Shown here: in pieces, positions 31,516 through 41,709 of the stretch
How the letters are laid out: every line of letters begins with the position of its first letter
Position numbering within the stretch: position 1 is the first letter of the stretch
IMG/VR virus record: IMGVR_UViG_3300027973_000044
Coordinates: 1-64,000 of that record
Strand: one strand, 5' to 3'
Source: a virus
Length of the DNA: 64,000 nucleotides
Notes under the pieces: model-generated
The model's input: only the letters and a program-made list of their open reading frames with translations
Databases searched by the model: none
Told to the model about the DNA's origin: nothing
Position numbers and translations under genes: made by a program

Positions 31516-33390
31516 ATGAGCGACATCACATCAAACCCATTTAATTTGCCTTTTAACGCCTATGCTGCGTTTGATGCAACAAATTTAAAAACACTCATGA
31601 TACAGCGCCTCAATGAGGGCAATGTATTTACAGATCAAATTTATGAGGGTAGTAATTTTAATAGCTTACTCGACGTGATTGCGTATAGCTATAATGTTCT
31701 ACTTTTTTATCTCAACAAGACAGCGAGTGAGAGTATGTTTAGTCAAGCTCAGCTGTACGAGAACATGAACCGTATTGTTAAAGCACTTAATTATAATCCA
31801 ATTGGATTTCAATCGAGTGTAGTTGCCTTTGAGGCTACAGCACCAACAACTCTTCCTGCAGGGGTATATACAATTCCAAGATATTCTTATTTCACTGTGA
31901 ACGGTATACCATATTCTTTTGTACAGGATGCAACGTTCATTAAAACAACAGACGCAAGAGAAGTACTTACTCAATTCAATAACTCGACTCTGTTATATCA
32001 AGGAATTTTTATACCATACCCTCTGTATGTTGCTAATGGCTCACCGTTTGAGGAATTTTCACTAGCAGCAGTTTCTGAGCAAGGTTCAAATGAATTGATA
32101 GATCATACAAATATCTATGTGTATGTAACGAACGATGCAGGTCAATATGAACAATGGAATAGAGTTAATAGTCTATATCTAGAAGATCCAAATAGTAAGA
32201 GTTTTGAATGCAGGTTCAATGAAAACCAGAGATACACTATTAAGTTTGGAAATAATGTTAATGGCAAGCAGTTGAAACCAACTAGTGTTGTGTCTATTTT
32301 TTATCTCAAGAGCGATGGAACAGCGGGAGAAATTGGCCCTAATGTTCTTGACAATAATAAGTTATTCTTGTTTAACGAGCCACAATTCAACACAATTTTT
32401 AATGACATTAAGTCAAATCTAACTTATGTAAATGCAGATCAAGCTGCAAATCTAACCTTCATAAATCCTGCAGCAAGTACAGCATTTACAAATGTAGAAG
32501 ATGCATTAAGCATCAGAAGTAATGCTGCTAACACATTCAAAACGCAGTACAGACTCATTACCACGAGTGACTTCGAAACTTTTATTAAAAATAATTTCAG
32601 CAATGTACTCAACGATGTTAAGGTAGTGAACAACTGGGAATATCTAGCTGAACACGTTAGATACCTTTACAATATTGGGCTTGAAGTACCTAATAACGAT
32701 AGCCGGGTATTATTTAACCAAGTGACATTTGCTGATAGTTGTGACTTCAACAACATATATGTTTACGCTGTGCCAAAATTACAAAATAGTAATATGAATA
32801 GTACTAAATTAAGAAATAATTTTCTTGGAACAGGGTTAAAGGATAAGATCATTAATGAACTACTGGACGTAAAGATGACTACTTCGGAAATTGTTATTAT
32901 GGATCCAGTGTATGTTGCAGTTGGTCTGGGTGTTGCTAGCAATGAAGAAATAAGCAACGACCTTCTGACATCAGATATTATTTCTGAAACCAAGCTAGTT
33001 ATTGGAAGGTCTCCCAACAGTCGCTATTCTGAAAACGAGGTGAAAAACCAAGCGGTCAATATTCTCAAGGATTACTTTAGTGTGGAAAATGCTAAGCTTG
33101 GACAATTCATTAATCTTGATTTTCTTACAACTAAGATCTTCAACATCCCAGGGGTCACTTCTGTGAGCTGTACCCGGTCAGTGAATGGGCAACAAATTAC
33201 AAGGAGTGGTCTCAGTTTATTAGTTTTTAACCCCGTCTATAGTGAGCCTGGAGAGGATATAAATGTAATCAATCAGAGTATTACCTTACCATATTTTAAG
33301 ATTCCCTATATCTACAATCCGGATGCTATCTTTGGCAATATCGAAATAGTTACACCTGATTCGCAGGAAGCTAGCTTACGGGAGTACTAA
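31516..33390 (+). CDS. gp6: Baseplate wedge protein, gp6-like
   Basis: A 624-residue protein (T4 gp6: 660). ITSNPFNLPFNAYAAFDATN and FNSLLDVIAYSYNVLLFYLN are typical of the N-terminal helical region of gp6/gpJ-type wedge proteins, and YRLITTSDFETFIKNNF with WEYLAEHVRY fits the central baseplate_J region. It forms the inner wedge ring, starting 2 nt after gp25. Confidence 0.85.
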   Translation: MSDITSNPFNLPFNAYAAFDATNLKTLMIQRLNEGNVFTDQIYEGSNFNSLLDVIAYSYNVLLFYLNKTASESMFSQAQLYENMNRIVKALNYNPIGFQSSVVAFEATAPTTLPAGVYTIPRYSYFTVNGIPYSFVQDATFIKTTDAREVLTQFNNSTLLYQGIFIPYPLYVANGSPFEEFSLAAVSEQGSNELIDHTNIYVYVTNDAGQYEQWNRVNSLYLEDPNSKSFECRFNENQRYTIKFGNNVNGKQLKPTSVVSIFYLKSDGTAGEIGPNVLDNNKLFLFNEPQFNTIFNDIKSNLTYVNADQAANLTFINPAASTAFTNVEDALSIRSNAANTFKTQYRLITTSDFETFIKNNFSNVLNDVKVVNNWEYLAEHVRYLYNIGLEVPNNDSRVLFNQVTFADSCDFNNIYVYAVPKLQNSNMNSTKLRNNFLGTGLKDKIINELLDVKMTTSEIVIMDPVYVAVGLGVASNEEISNDLLTSDIISETKLVIGRSPNSRYSENEVKNQAVNILKDYFSVENAKLGQFINLDFLTTKIFNIPGVTSVSCTRSVNGQQITRSGLSLLVFNPVYSEPGEDINVINQSITLPYFKIPYIYNPDAIFGNIEIVTPDSQEASLREY

Positions 33391-33393
33391 TCT

Positions 33394-36300
33394 ATGCCGA
33401 CGTTAACGGCAGTACAGATTAAAGTCACTGTATTTGATGTGGCTGATGCTGCACCTACATATACGAGTTATACGCTTGAAAATACACCTTTTCTTATCAC
33501 GCCAAATTGGATAGATAGTATAGAGCAACTAAACTATAGTCAGTATGAGATAATATGGGATCTGGGTGATGGTACTTATATTACTGGAGCAAGTGCCAGA
33601 CATACATACAAATACCCGGGTATCTATAATGTAACAGCAACGTTTTTTGATAGTCAGGGTGAAGCTTATACACTAGCGGCTCCGGCGAGCTTAACAGCTT
33701 TCAATGCAGTACCCGATACAATTGTCTTTAGTAACCTTTTACCTACAGAAAATGATGGTATATATTTGTTACCAGCGGGAAAAAGAAGTAAATCTCTTGA
33801 AGTATTTCGTTTTAATAGTTGGCAGAATGATCAATTTTTAGCAGAAGATAATTACACTATTAATTTTTACGCATCTGGTAGTAATAGTAGCTTTTTATCA
33901 GTATCATCCTACTACACAGACAAATACGCACATCTTAGAACATATTTTGGCTTTGTTGAAGCTACTGTCAATGCTGATGGAATCATTGATACAAAATTAG
34001 TTGACTCCACATCGACTTCTTCGGTCAGTGTCTACGCAGTTCCAACAAAGCGTCCATTTTCATGGGATATCGATCTTTCTTTCTATAGCATGCCTGTCGA
34101 TGGTTCAGCTTTCGCTGGTACTTCCGGGTCCACGCTTGACGGTCATATTGTTAGTTATGTTGACCAAACACCTAGCGATTCTTCTAGAAATGATTTAATT
34201 TTCTTATTTGCTCAACCAAGAACTACCAGATTTTATGATTATGGAAATATCAATAATAACTACTATCCAAGTATAAATTTTCCTACCTATGGCTACATTA
34301 ACGTGCCCTGGAAGGTGCAGTTTCTAAAATCTGTCTTTAACCCTGCAGCAAGCGTTGCTATTACCAGCAACGGAATTACAGCTGAAGGTGTGCAAGACAC
34401 AGTCGGTCCACTCACAGGTGAATATTTGCACTCTTTTAACATTTACCCAACCAAATGGACAGATACAGATATTGCATTTTGTTGCACATTCAAGGATAGT
34501 GAGAATTATACAACAAAATGTTATCCACCAATAACCGGTTTTAGGTTTGATGGGCAAGATCCAACACAAGTTAATACGATTAGTATTGGACTATACAAAT
34601 ATGTGCCGCTCGACCCGTTGAATTTTACTAACACTTCTCCAACCAGTACAATTCAAGTAACCGGGGCAACATTTACCCGTAATCCATCACCGCCTTTCTT
34701 TGAAAAGAGTGGTAGTTATTTTTGTGGTTTGTTAAACTGCAGCGAAGAAGCTCGTACTGCAGTTATTAGTGCAGCTGTTCTAATTCAGGACAGTCCACCT
34801 CTCAATTTGGGCATCACATATGGCTTTGCAGCTCAACCTGGCAGAGGTGATTTTAAAAGATTCAGAAAACGAGCTATCTTTAGTAACTGTGATGTTGAAG
34901 CACTATCATTTGATATTGTGGGTGAATCAACAACATATTCGGATGATCAAACTTCGAATGTAGGCATATCGTATGCCCCTTTGGAGGATTATAATGTTGG
35001 TCAAAATAGAGTCTATATAACAGATTCTGACAATGATAAGATTTTTGTCTACACGGTTTCAGGTGCTCCTGTTGCAACAATTGATCTTGCTGCCGCGGCA
35101 ACATATCGCGGTGTCGATGTTGCACCAGATTTAGCTAGCTACAAAGGCAGTCTGGATAGCGCTAGCCCTTCGAATGTCACCATTGATAGCACCGGAAACG
35201 CTTGGATAAGTCTTTATGATGCCATCTCTGCAATAAAGCTAGATGCCAGTACATTGAATGTTGTGGCACATGCAGAGCCAAATTTACAGAATATTGCATA
35301 TACAGACTACAGACTTTATGTCACACTCAAGAATCAATTGAGCGGATTTGTTGGTGAAAACTCTCTTCTGCCTACATGTGTTGATGCAGGTGTTGATGAC
35401 ACTGTATTTGTGGGGTACAGTCATCCAGTGAGCGGCTTTATCTTTAAATACTCTTCCACAGGGGAGTATCTGAGTGCAGTGCCACTAAGCCCACTTTACT
35501 CTGTGCAAGAAATTATAGTTGACAGAGAGAACAACATATGGGCTGCAGTTAAGAATCTACAATCAAATCGAAGTGCGAATCCATTTCAAAATACTGATTT
35601 AATATATAAATGGGATAGCAATTTTAATCTGCAACCTAACTTCCCAATAAGCTCGCTCGCTAATATTGGAAATATAACTATTGATTTGAACCAAAATCTT
35701 TGGGTGAACAATGGAGTATCAAAAGTCACAAAGATATCTCCAGCAGGGCAGCTAGCCGATATTATTATTGGTAGTCAAGTCAATAGTGCTAGGTATTATC
35801 AGCCCATAGGCGGCATTGCCTGTGACAATGAAGGCTTTCTCTGGGTTCTACACAATTATAATGCACAAATATATTTCTATCCTATTACGGATCTACAACA
35901 ACTTCCGCTTTCGGCCATTTATAGCGGCGTGTTACCTGATACACAGTACACAGTGGCCGATGGTTCACGAGCCTTTTACAGTGTGTTTGGCGACTGGACT
36001 GGCATAAGATGGATTAACAAATACGTTAGTCCTATTAATCCGTTTCCAAGAATTATCCGGGGAAGTAGTAACCTTTTCGATATTCTCAAGAGATCTCCAA
36101 TCGTTAATAAAATTAATGAGAATTTCGATCAAGCAGCAGCTTACAAGAGTTACATATTGCAAGAATCTCTATTTGATAGGACTAAATTGCTAGATGATTT
36201 CCTGGGTCAAATAGTTGGCAATGTTGATAGCCCACCGGAAACTCTTGGTAAAGAAATTTATGAGAAAATAGCTAATTTTGTTGGCAATATATCTGATCCC

Positions 36301-36918
36301 GATACATGTAATATTTCCGCACTCAAAAGTTTATTTGAGCAGTATGGTCTAAATTTTTATGACTTTTGTTCGCAATATCCTTCAGAGCTAACCCGTGCTA
36401 TGGATATCTTGAGTATTAATCAACGAAAACTGTTTGGTAGTCCAAATACATTCAGTGCAAATTTCGGGATAAGTGCTTATGATTATGGTGCTGGAAAAAA
36501 TTTAGGCGAGCAAATTGATATTTTAACTGGAACATTTAATGTGGGTACCCCAATTGTAATATATGAAAAATTTAGCGGAATATACAAAAAAGTTTATAAC
36601 ACTGTTGTACCTGTAACAAATGGTCTATCTGCAGTCATTGGCCAGGAGTACCCGCTGAGTGGTGTCAATTACAATTGGGGCTGGGGATTGGTCACTGGTA
36701 ACAATGCACAGTCAGGAATCGATATTGCACCATACTATAATTTTTATAAATACAAGGCATATATGCCTTTAGAAATGGTTGACGGGGTTATTGATTTCAA
36801 AAATAATCTCACCACAGTAACACCAGCTCAGAGTAGTTATGAAAATTGGACTCAGTATGGTGGCACAATGGAGGCCATACTCTCTCGAGCGCTATACAAT
36901 GGATTGGAGATGTTGTGA
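33394..36918 (+). CDS. Large baseplate protein with PKD domain and beta-propeller (gp7 position)
   Basis: A 1174-residue protein next to gp6, where T4 encodes gp7 (1032). Near residues 45-90 is a PKD domain (WDLGDGTYITG ... HTYKYPGIYNVTATF). From about 530 to 840 there are NHL/Vgb-like propeller repeats: VYITDSDNDKIFVY, VTIDSTGNAWISL, IIVDRENNIWAAV, ITIDLNQNLWVNN, IACDNEGFLWVLH. The last 300 residues are helical and resemble a baseplate anchor (NLFDILKRSPIVNKINENFD). The likely role is a wedge or fibre-attachment protein with surface-exposed binding domains. Stop and next start overlap (GTGA). Confidence 0.6.
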   Translation: MPTLTAVQIKVTVFDVADAAPTYTSYTLENTPFLITPNWIDSIEQLNYSQYEIIWDLGDGTYITGASARHTYKYPGIYNVTATFFDSQGEAYTLAAPASLTAFNAVPDTIVFSNLLPTENDGIYLLPAGKRSKSLEVFRFNSWQNDQFLAEDNYTINFYASGSNSSFLSVSSYYTDKYAHLRTYFGFVEATVNADGIIDTKLVDSTSTSSVSVYAVPTKRPFSWDIDLSFYSMPVDGSAFAGTSGSTLDGHIVSYVDQTPSDSSRNDLIFLFAQPRTTRFYDYGNINNNYYPSINFPTYGYINVPWKVQFLKSVFNPAASVAITSNGITAEGVQDTVGPLTGEYLHSFNIYPTKWTDTDIAFCCTFKDSENYTTKCYPPITGFRFDGQDPTQVNTISIGLYKYVPLDPLNFTNTSPTSTIQVTGATFTRNPSPPFFEKSGSYFCGLLNCSEEARTAVISAAVLIQDSPPLNLGITYGFAAQPGRGDFKRFRKRAIFSNCDVEALSFDIVGESTTYSDDQTSNVGISYAPLEDYNVGQNRVYITDSDNDKIFVYTVSGAPVATIDLAAAATYRGVDVAPDLASYKGSLDSASPSNVTIDSTGNAWISLYDAISAIKLDASTLNVVAHAEPNLQNIAYTDYRLYVTLKNQLSGFVGENSLLPTCVDAGVDDTVFVGYSHPVSGFIFKYSSTGEYLSAVPLSPLYSVQEIIVDRENNIWAAVKNLQSNRSANPFQNTDLIYKWDSNFNLQPNFPISSLANIGNITIDLNQNLWVNNGVSKVTKISPAGQLADIIIGSQVNSARYYQPIGGIACDNEGFLWVLHNYNAQIYFYPITDLQQLPLSAIYSGVLPDTQYTVADGSRAFYSVFGDWTGIRWINKYVSPINPFPRIIRGSSNLFDILKRSPIVNKINENFDQAAAYKSYILQESLFDRTKLLDDFLGQIVGNVDSPPETLGKEIYEKIANFVGNISDPDTCNISALKSLFEQYGLNFYDFCSQYPSELTRAMDILSINQRKLFGSPNTFSANFGISAYDYGAGKNLGEQIDILTGTFNVGTPIVIYEKFSGIYKKVYNTVVPVTNGLSAVIGQEYPLSGVNYNWGWGLVTGNNAQSGIDIAPYYNFYKYKAYMPLEMVDGVIDFKNNLTTVTPAQSSYENWTQYGGTMEAILSRALYNGLEML

Positions 36919-39900
36919 GTAATCTATATACATTTCAAAATAGTATTATTGAAGGGTCCTTAACACCACTAGATACCTACGCACCAGTTAGCTTTCTAAC
37001 TTGGTTTAATCAGAAAAATTACACAACAGTAGATCTAGATGCACTGTTTCTTCAGTATAAGCAGTATATTATTGAATGGGGCAGAACAAAAAAAGTAAAT
37101 GCAGCTAAAGTAAACGAAACAATCAGAGACTCTTATATTCAGGTATTGCGGGAGCTAATAATTGATTATAGTACTGAAGAAGAGAAACGCTTCATTACAA
37201 ATGCTGATCTTTCAGATCCCAGTGATCTTGATATCGTATTGCCTTTTTTTATTAACAAGATTAAGCAGGTTTGCTTGTATTACGCCAATACAAGAGAAAA
37301 TCTTAAAACAGCTCAAATACAACATAATCTTCGTGGCAGTAATTACGGCATAGAGAACCTTGTCAAGCAGTTAATTTTTGATGCTGCACAGACAAATCAA
37401 GTTTTGTTTGCACAGACCACTTGCAATTTTCCTCCCATTTCAGCTATTGCAAGACAACTTAGCATTTATATTGAAGAATTATATGATCTCAAATCGGATT
37501 ACTATAATCAAGGAACTCCTTCACCCACCAAGAGTACTGATATCGTCAATCTTGCCACACCAAATAAAGCATATGAGAGGTTGTATATTGATTTTAAGCA
37601 AGCAATTATAGATGCAATACGACAGTATCCATTTTATATCACATCTCTTGGGATTAATAATTTTACTGTTAACCCTTATCTCTCTGGTACTGAGTTAAAC
37701 TATTTAAAAAATCGTGACTTCATAACCTATCTAAGCGGTGGTACTGAAGATCTTAAATTAAATTTATATAAGCGGCTTGCTCCAAAATATCTTGGCAACG
37801 ATTTCTATTACCTTAGCACTGGTAGCACGCGCACTGATTTTGTTTCTGGTCTTCTGTTTTCTATAAAACCATTGACTGGTGCACCTACCTTGAATCTTTT
37901 AAACAGACAGACACCATCGGTTGCATCAGTACCAAGCCTTGAAAATCTTTACACAGAATATGAAATAGGAAGATTTTTCCTACCACAGCATCAAGGATTA
38001 TTAATACATAATACTCCGCAGAAAAAATATGCCATCGACGTTGCCCAGCTTCAATCTAATACTGTGTATGCTTTTCCAGATCCTGATATTGTTGGTAACA
38101 CCTCATACAACAACACTCAAGATAATTTTCTTGCCCCTATAGCATACACGGTGGATGTTTCATGGAACAAAAGATCCAGAAGCAATCAATTTGCGTTTGG
38201 TGATGTGCTGTCAACAAGCTACAATCAATTGTATTACGGTTATGAAAGCCGGGAGCAGGATTTGCAGCTGGATGTTTCAGGTCTCTCGCGAACATATGAT
38301 AATGTGCAGTTTTGGGAAGGCGCTCGTCAAGAACAATGGGCCAATCCTGACATATGGCCAGGTCTTAGCAGACAAGAAGCACTACCTTTAGCAGATCGTC
38401 AAGCAGCTTTATTGGTTAACGACTATACCCCCGTATACTGGGGAAGCGATATCTATAATAACGAGTACGGTCTCTTAAAAAAAGTAAGTGCACTCAAGGC
38501 TGCTTCTGCTACAACAGATAGTAACGGCATAATGCCTAATAGAAATACTACACTCGCTACTGGTGATGCTGTCACAGATCAATCCATTGCAGCAAAGAAA
38601 GTCTTGATACCGGGCAAACTTTACTTTAGAAATAGTATTACAAATACTGTATCACCGGCTAGTGCGGCCCTTAGCGCTGTGTTCTTCAAGTACCCTGCTG
38701 TCGTTAAACAGGAAATTAATGAAAGCTTGTATTATTTCAACATGTATTATGATACTTTTGTATTGGAAACCAAGAATTATGTTGTTGTTGATACTATCAT
38801 TTTTGACTATGATACACAACAAATTACTATTAATAGCAACCCTGGAACTTTCTTTGAAAAATCGCTACTTAATCCTAAGCTAGAGAAATTTGCTGGAGAA
38901 TGGTATTCTGAGTACGATAAGAGCTTGTATCTGTGTTTTCTCACTCTTGGCAATAGGTTATCAAGTTCAAATTACAAGCTACTTTATCCAAAAATATATA
39001 GAACACCGCTTACTAATATAAAACTATCTGTTGTGTATCCTGATCCAAGAAATGATATAACTGATATGTATTCTATCAGTGCAGGCTTTATAGAACCTCC
39101 ACAAATAGATTTATACGAAATTGATGGTGTGTCTTTCAGCCGTCTTGAGAAGAACAATCTATTTAATTTAACATATCTAGCTAAAAACACTAATAGTATG
39201 CCGTTTTTTGTTAACGAGCAAATTCAAAAAAATGATCCATACTATTCCTCGTATGAGCCAGAAATATTTAAACCATTTTATTTCATTTACGATAACAACT
39301 ATTCAAATCCCACGCTACCGTTCATGGTTAAGTATAATGCATCTTCAACAGGTACAATGGGTGCACATTTACCTGGAGAAAAGATTCTCGATGTTGGTCA
39401 AGAGAATATCTACAATACAACCTATCTCTATTGTGATGGTGTCAAACCTCTTCAAATCAATAACATTGGAAGATATATTATTCAATTTGATTGGGAGTCA
39501 TATAGTGAGACATCTATCTTCTTGGGTTGCAATTATTATAAAGTACGCAACATTGGTAATGATTTAATTTGGAATGCCGATACTAATGATGCACAATTAC
39601 TTGATACATATAACATTGATTATTTTGGCTCATACAGAGAAGAAATTCGGTCCACAACACAAATATTCAGCACATTTGCTTTTGGAACATCTGGACTAGA
39701 TACCACGCTATATGTTAATTCAGGCTATTTAACAGCGCCATTCTTGTCAGGTCAAAGAACATTTACCATGGATTTAAAATGGTCTCCAAGTCTAACCGCA
39801 GCACATACACCTGATTCATATATAGCTCGAGGTCTTCCCTGGGAACCGCGGGTAATACCGCCCTTCTCTAAGTTAGCACTAGAATTCTCTTTATTATCTG

Positions 39901-41699
39901 GGGAAACTGTTTACTTTGTAGATAGCTTCACGAACGATACAACTGCAACAGTAACTTTGTGTTCTCCTGTGGGTCGAGATTACCCTGCAGGTCAAACAGT
40001 TTATTTTTACAACTGGCTAGAGCGAATTGAAAATATTAATTATCAAATTCTTATTGGTACACTTTCTGCTATGGTCAAAAGACCAGTGTATCCAGATCCA
40101 AGTGTTCTTGAGATTAATCTAACAACAAGTATACCTGGGTTTACCGGGTTAATATGTGATGCACCTGAGTCAATCTACAGACCAGTGATCATAACAAAGG
40201 CAGGAACCGGAAATGGTATAGTTTTCTCTGATCCATTCTGTGTGAATTGTGGTGATCTATGCACAGAGAGCTTTGGGTACGGTACAACTTTAACTCTTAT
40301 CGCTAGCGCAGATTACTTTAGCGCATTCAATAGATGGGAAGGGGGTACTTGCAATATGCTCAACACAGATTGCATCTTCACTGTAACAACTGCAGAAAGT
40401 ATTACAGCTTATTTTGACGCTTTACCGTTTTATTTTGTAACTGTAACGACCCCAGCAGGTAGAGTGATCTCTCAAGATTTAAAATTTATTATTGATGGCC
40501 CTGGTTCAGTAACTAATCCATATCTCGTTGGGTCTGTACTCACACTTTCAGCCTTGAAACCTGTTTCTGGTTGGGCCATGTTTGGATATGAGGGGGCAAG
40601 TACTTGTGTTGATCAGACAGAGTTTTGTAGCTTCTCTATAAACTCTGATGTCAATATTGATGTGCTGTACATACGCTATTATGAATACCAAGTAGCCGTA
40701 ACAACAGTCCCGGTAAATTCCGCATACGGCTATCTAGGCGATATTAGTGTCACAACTAATTATCCATGGTTTTATTACATTTGTTCAAGCAGTTGTACAT
40801 ATACATTTACCGGTACAAACACACTGGAGTGGGGCAATCAAATCATCACTCTCAGCGGCATGCCTAGACCTGGTTATAAATTAAAATATTGGCGCGGAGC
40901 ACCTTGTGGAGAAACAGAATTTTATACTAGCACATATGTTGATCTGCCAACAAATCTTGTTAACGCGGGTGATCAATGTATTTTTGAAGCTACAGAAAAT
41001 AGAAGCATTACAGGGGTCTTTGATATTGGGTACTATAGTCTTAACATTACTATTTCAGGCTTTGGAATTGGTAGAGTCTTCACAAGCGACGAAGGCATAA
41101 ATTATTTGAATGAAGACGGTAGCTTTACTAAATCATATGCCGTCTTGAGCGGCACAACATTTACATTATATGCAAGTGCGTTCGCTGGGAGCAGTATGTT
41201 GGGTCTATCAAGCAGGTACTGTTCTCCTGTATTCGGTGTATCCACATGCAACATCACAATGGATAGGGATGTGGATGTTATTGTTGAAATGTTTGCAAGC
41301 AACTTCTATACTTTGACTATGAATCTATGCACATGCGGCGTAAGTGTTACTTCGTTCCCAACAAGCCTTGGTGGTTCGTTGAGCTGTCCTTCCATATGCA
41401 CAGCCACTTACCCAGCTGGTAGAATAGTAAACCTGGATCAATTTAATGAAACAGAATCGTGTAATATACGTGCATTTACGGGTGACGGTGTGTACTATCA
41501 ATATACGCCTGGGGTTGGCGTCACTATTGCTGGAGCAGGTGCAACATTTAACAGTGGTGATGTGTTTGGATTAATTGATAGCACAGTGATCTTGAGCCCT
41601 GAAGGCGCACCATATACAACAGGTGCCGGTATTATAATAACACCGGATGCCTTTGTCTCCATGACAGAAAATAGGAGTGTAACCGCGGTACTGGTTTAA
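36915..41699 (+). CDS. Giant baseplate/adhesin protein with Cys-rich bacterial-type repeats
   Basis: A 1594-residue protein. The GTG at 36915 overlaps the preceding stop and gives MSNLYTFQNS; the longer frame from 36846 would overlap the upstream gene. The first 1100 residues look structural (helical N-terminus, then beta-rich). From about 1110 on there are five to six tandem modules of the InlB-B/Listeria-type 'divergent repeat' kind: a Gly/Tyr/Thr strand, then W-x-G or Y-x-G, then paired Cys (WEGGTCNMLNTDCIF, WRGAPCGETE) and an ending ITAYFD, ITGVFD or VTAVLV. The repeated Cys pairs suggest disulfides or metal binding. Probably a host-binding arm of the baseplate. Confidence 0.6.
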   Translation: MSNLYTFQNSIIEGSLTPLDTYAPVSFLTWFNQKNYTTVDLDALFLQYKQYIIEWGRTKKVNAAKVNETIRDSYIQVLRELIIDYSTEEEKRFITNADLSDPSDLDIVLPFFINKIKQVCLYYANTRENLKTAQIQHNLRGSNYGIENLVKQLIFDAAQTNQVLFAQTTCNFPPISAIARQLSIYIEELYDLKSDYYNQGTPSPTKSTDIVNLATPNKAYERLYIDFKQAIIDAIRQYPFYITSLGINNFTVNPYLSGTELNYLKNRDFITYLSGGTEDLKLNLYKRLAPKYLGNDFYYLSTGSTRTDFVSGLLFSIKPLTGAPTLNLLNRQTPSVASVPSLENLYTEYEIGRFFLPQHQGLLIHNTPQKKYAIDVAQLQSNTVYAFPDPDIVGNTSYNNTQDNFLAPIAYTVDVSWNKRSRSNQFAFGDVLSTSYNQLYYGYESREQDLQLDVSGLSRTYDNVQFWEGARQEQWANPDIWPGLSRQEALPLADRQAALLVNDYTPVYWGSDIYNNEYGLLKKVSALKAASATTDSNGIMPNRNTTLATGDAVTDQSIAAKKVLIPGKLYFRNSITNTVSPASAALSAVFFKYPAVVKQEINESLYYFNMYYDTFVLETKNYVVVDTIIFDYDTQQITINSNPGTFFEKSLLNPKLEKFAGEWYSEYDKSLYLCFLTLGNRLSSSNYKLLYPKIYRTPLTNIKLSVVYPDPRNDITDMYSISAGFIEPPQIDLYEIDGVSFSRLEKNNLFNLTYLAKNTNSMPFFVNEQIQKNDPYYSSYEPEIFKPFYFIYDNNYSNPTLPFMVKYNASSTGTMGAHLPGEKILDVGQENIYNTTYLYCDGVKPLQINNIGRYIIQFDWESYSETSIFLGCNYYKVRNIGNDLIWNADTNDAQLLDTYNIDYFGSYREEIRSTTQIFSTFAFGTSGLDTTLYVNSGYLTAPFLSGQRTFTMDLKWSPSLTAAHTPDSYIARGLPWEPRVIPPFSKLALEFSLLSGETVYFVDSFTNDTTATVTLCSPVGRDYPAGQTVYFYNWLERIENINYQILIGTLSAMVKRPVYPDPSVLEINLTTSIPGFTGLICDAPESIYRPVIITKAGTGNGIVFSDPFCVNCGDLCTESFGYGTTLTLIASADYFSAFNRWEGGTCNMLNTDCIFTVTTAESITAYFDALPFYFVTVTTPAGRVISQDLKFIIDGPGSVTNPYLVGSVLTLSALKPVSGWAMFGYEGASTCVDQTEFCSFSINSDVNIDVLYIRYYEYQVAVTTVPVNSAYGYLGDISVTTNYPWFYYICSSSCTYTFTGTNTLEWGNQIITLSGMPRPGYKLKYWRGAPCGETEFYTSTYVDLPTNLVNAGDQCIFEATENRSITGVFDIGYYSLNITISGFGIGRVFTSDEGINYLNEDGSFTKSYAVLSGTTFTLYASAFAGSSMLGLSSRYCSPVFGVSTCNITMDRDVDVIVEMFASNFYTLTMNLCTCGVSVTSFPTSLGGSLSCPSICTATYPAGRIVNLDQFNETESCNIRAFTGDGVYYQYTPGVGVTIAGAGATFNSGDVFGLIDSTVILSPEGAPYTTGAGIIITPDAFVSMTENRSVTAVLV

Positions 41700-41702
41700 A
41701 TA
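41695..41702 (+). promoter_or_regulatory. Possible late promoter box
   Basis: TTTAAATA overlapping the preceding stop, 7 nt before ATG 41710. One mismatch to the consensus. Confidence 0.35.
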
Positions 41703-41709
41703 ATTACAG

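Noticed and set aside
36745-36752. TATAAATA near the end of the 33394 gene, followed by in-frame ATG 36763.
   Set aside because: Spacing of 10 nt is outside the common range for + strand late genes here, and the 51-residue product is simply the tail of the large protein.
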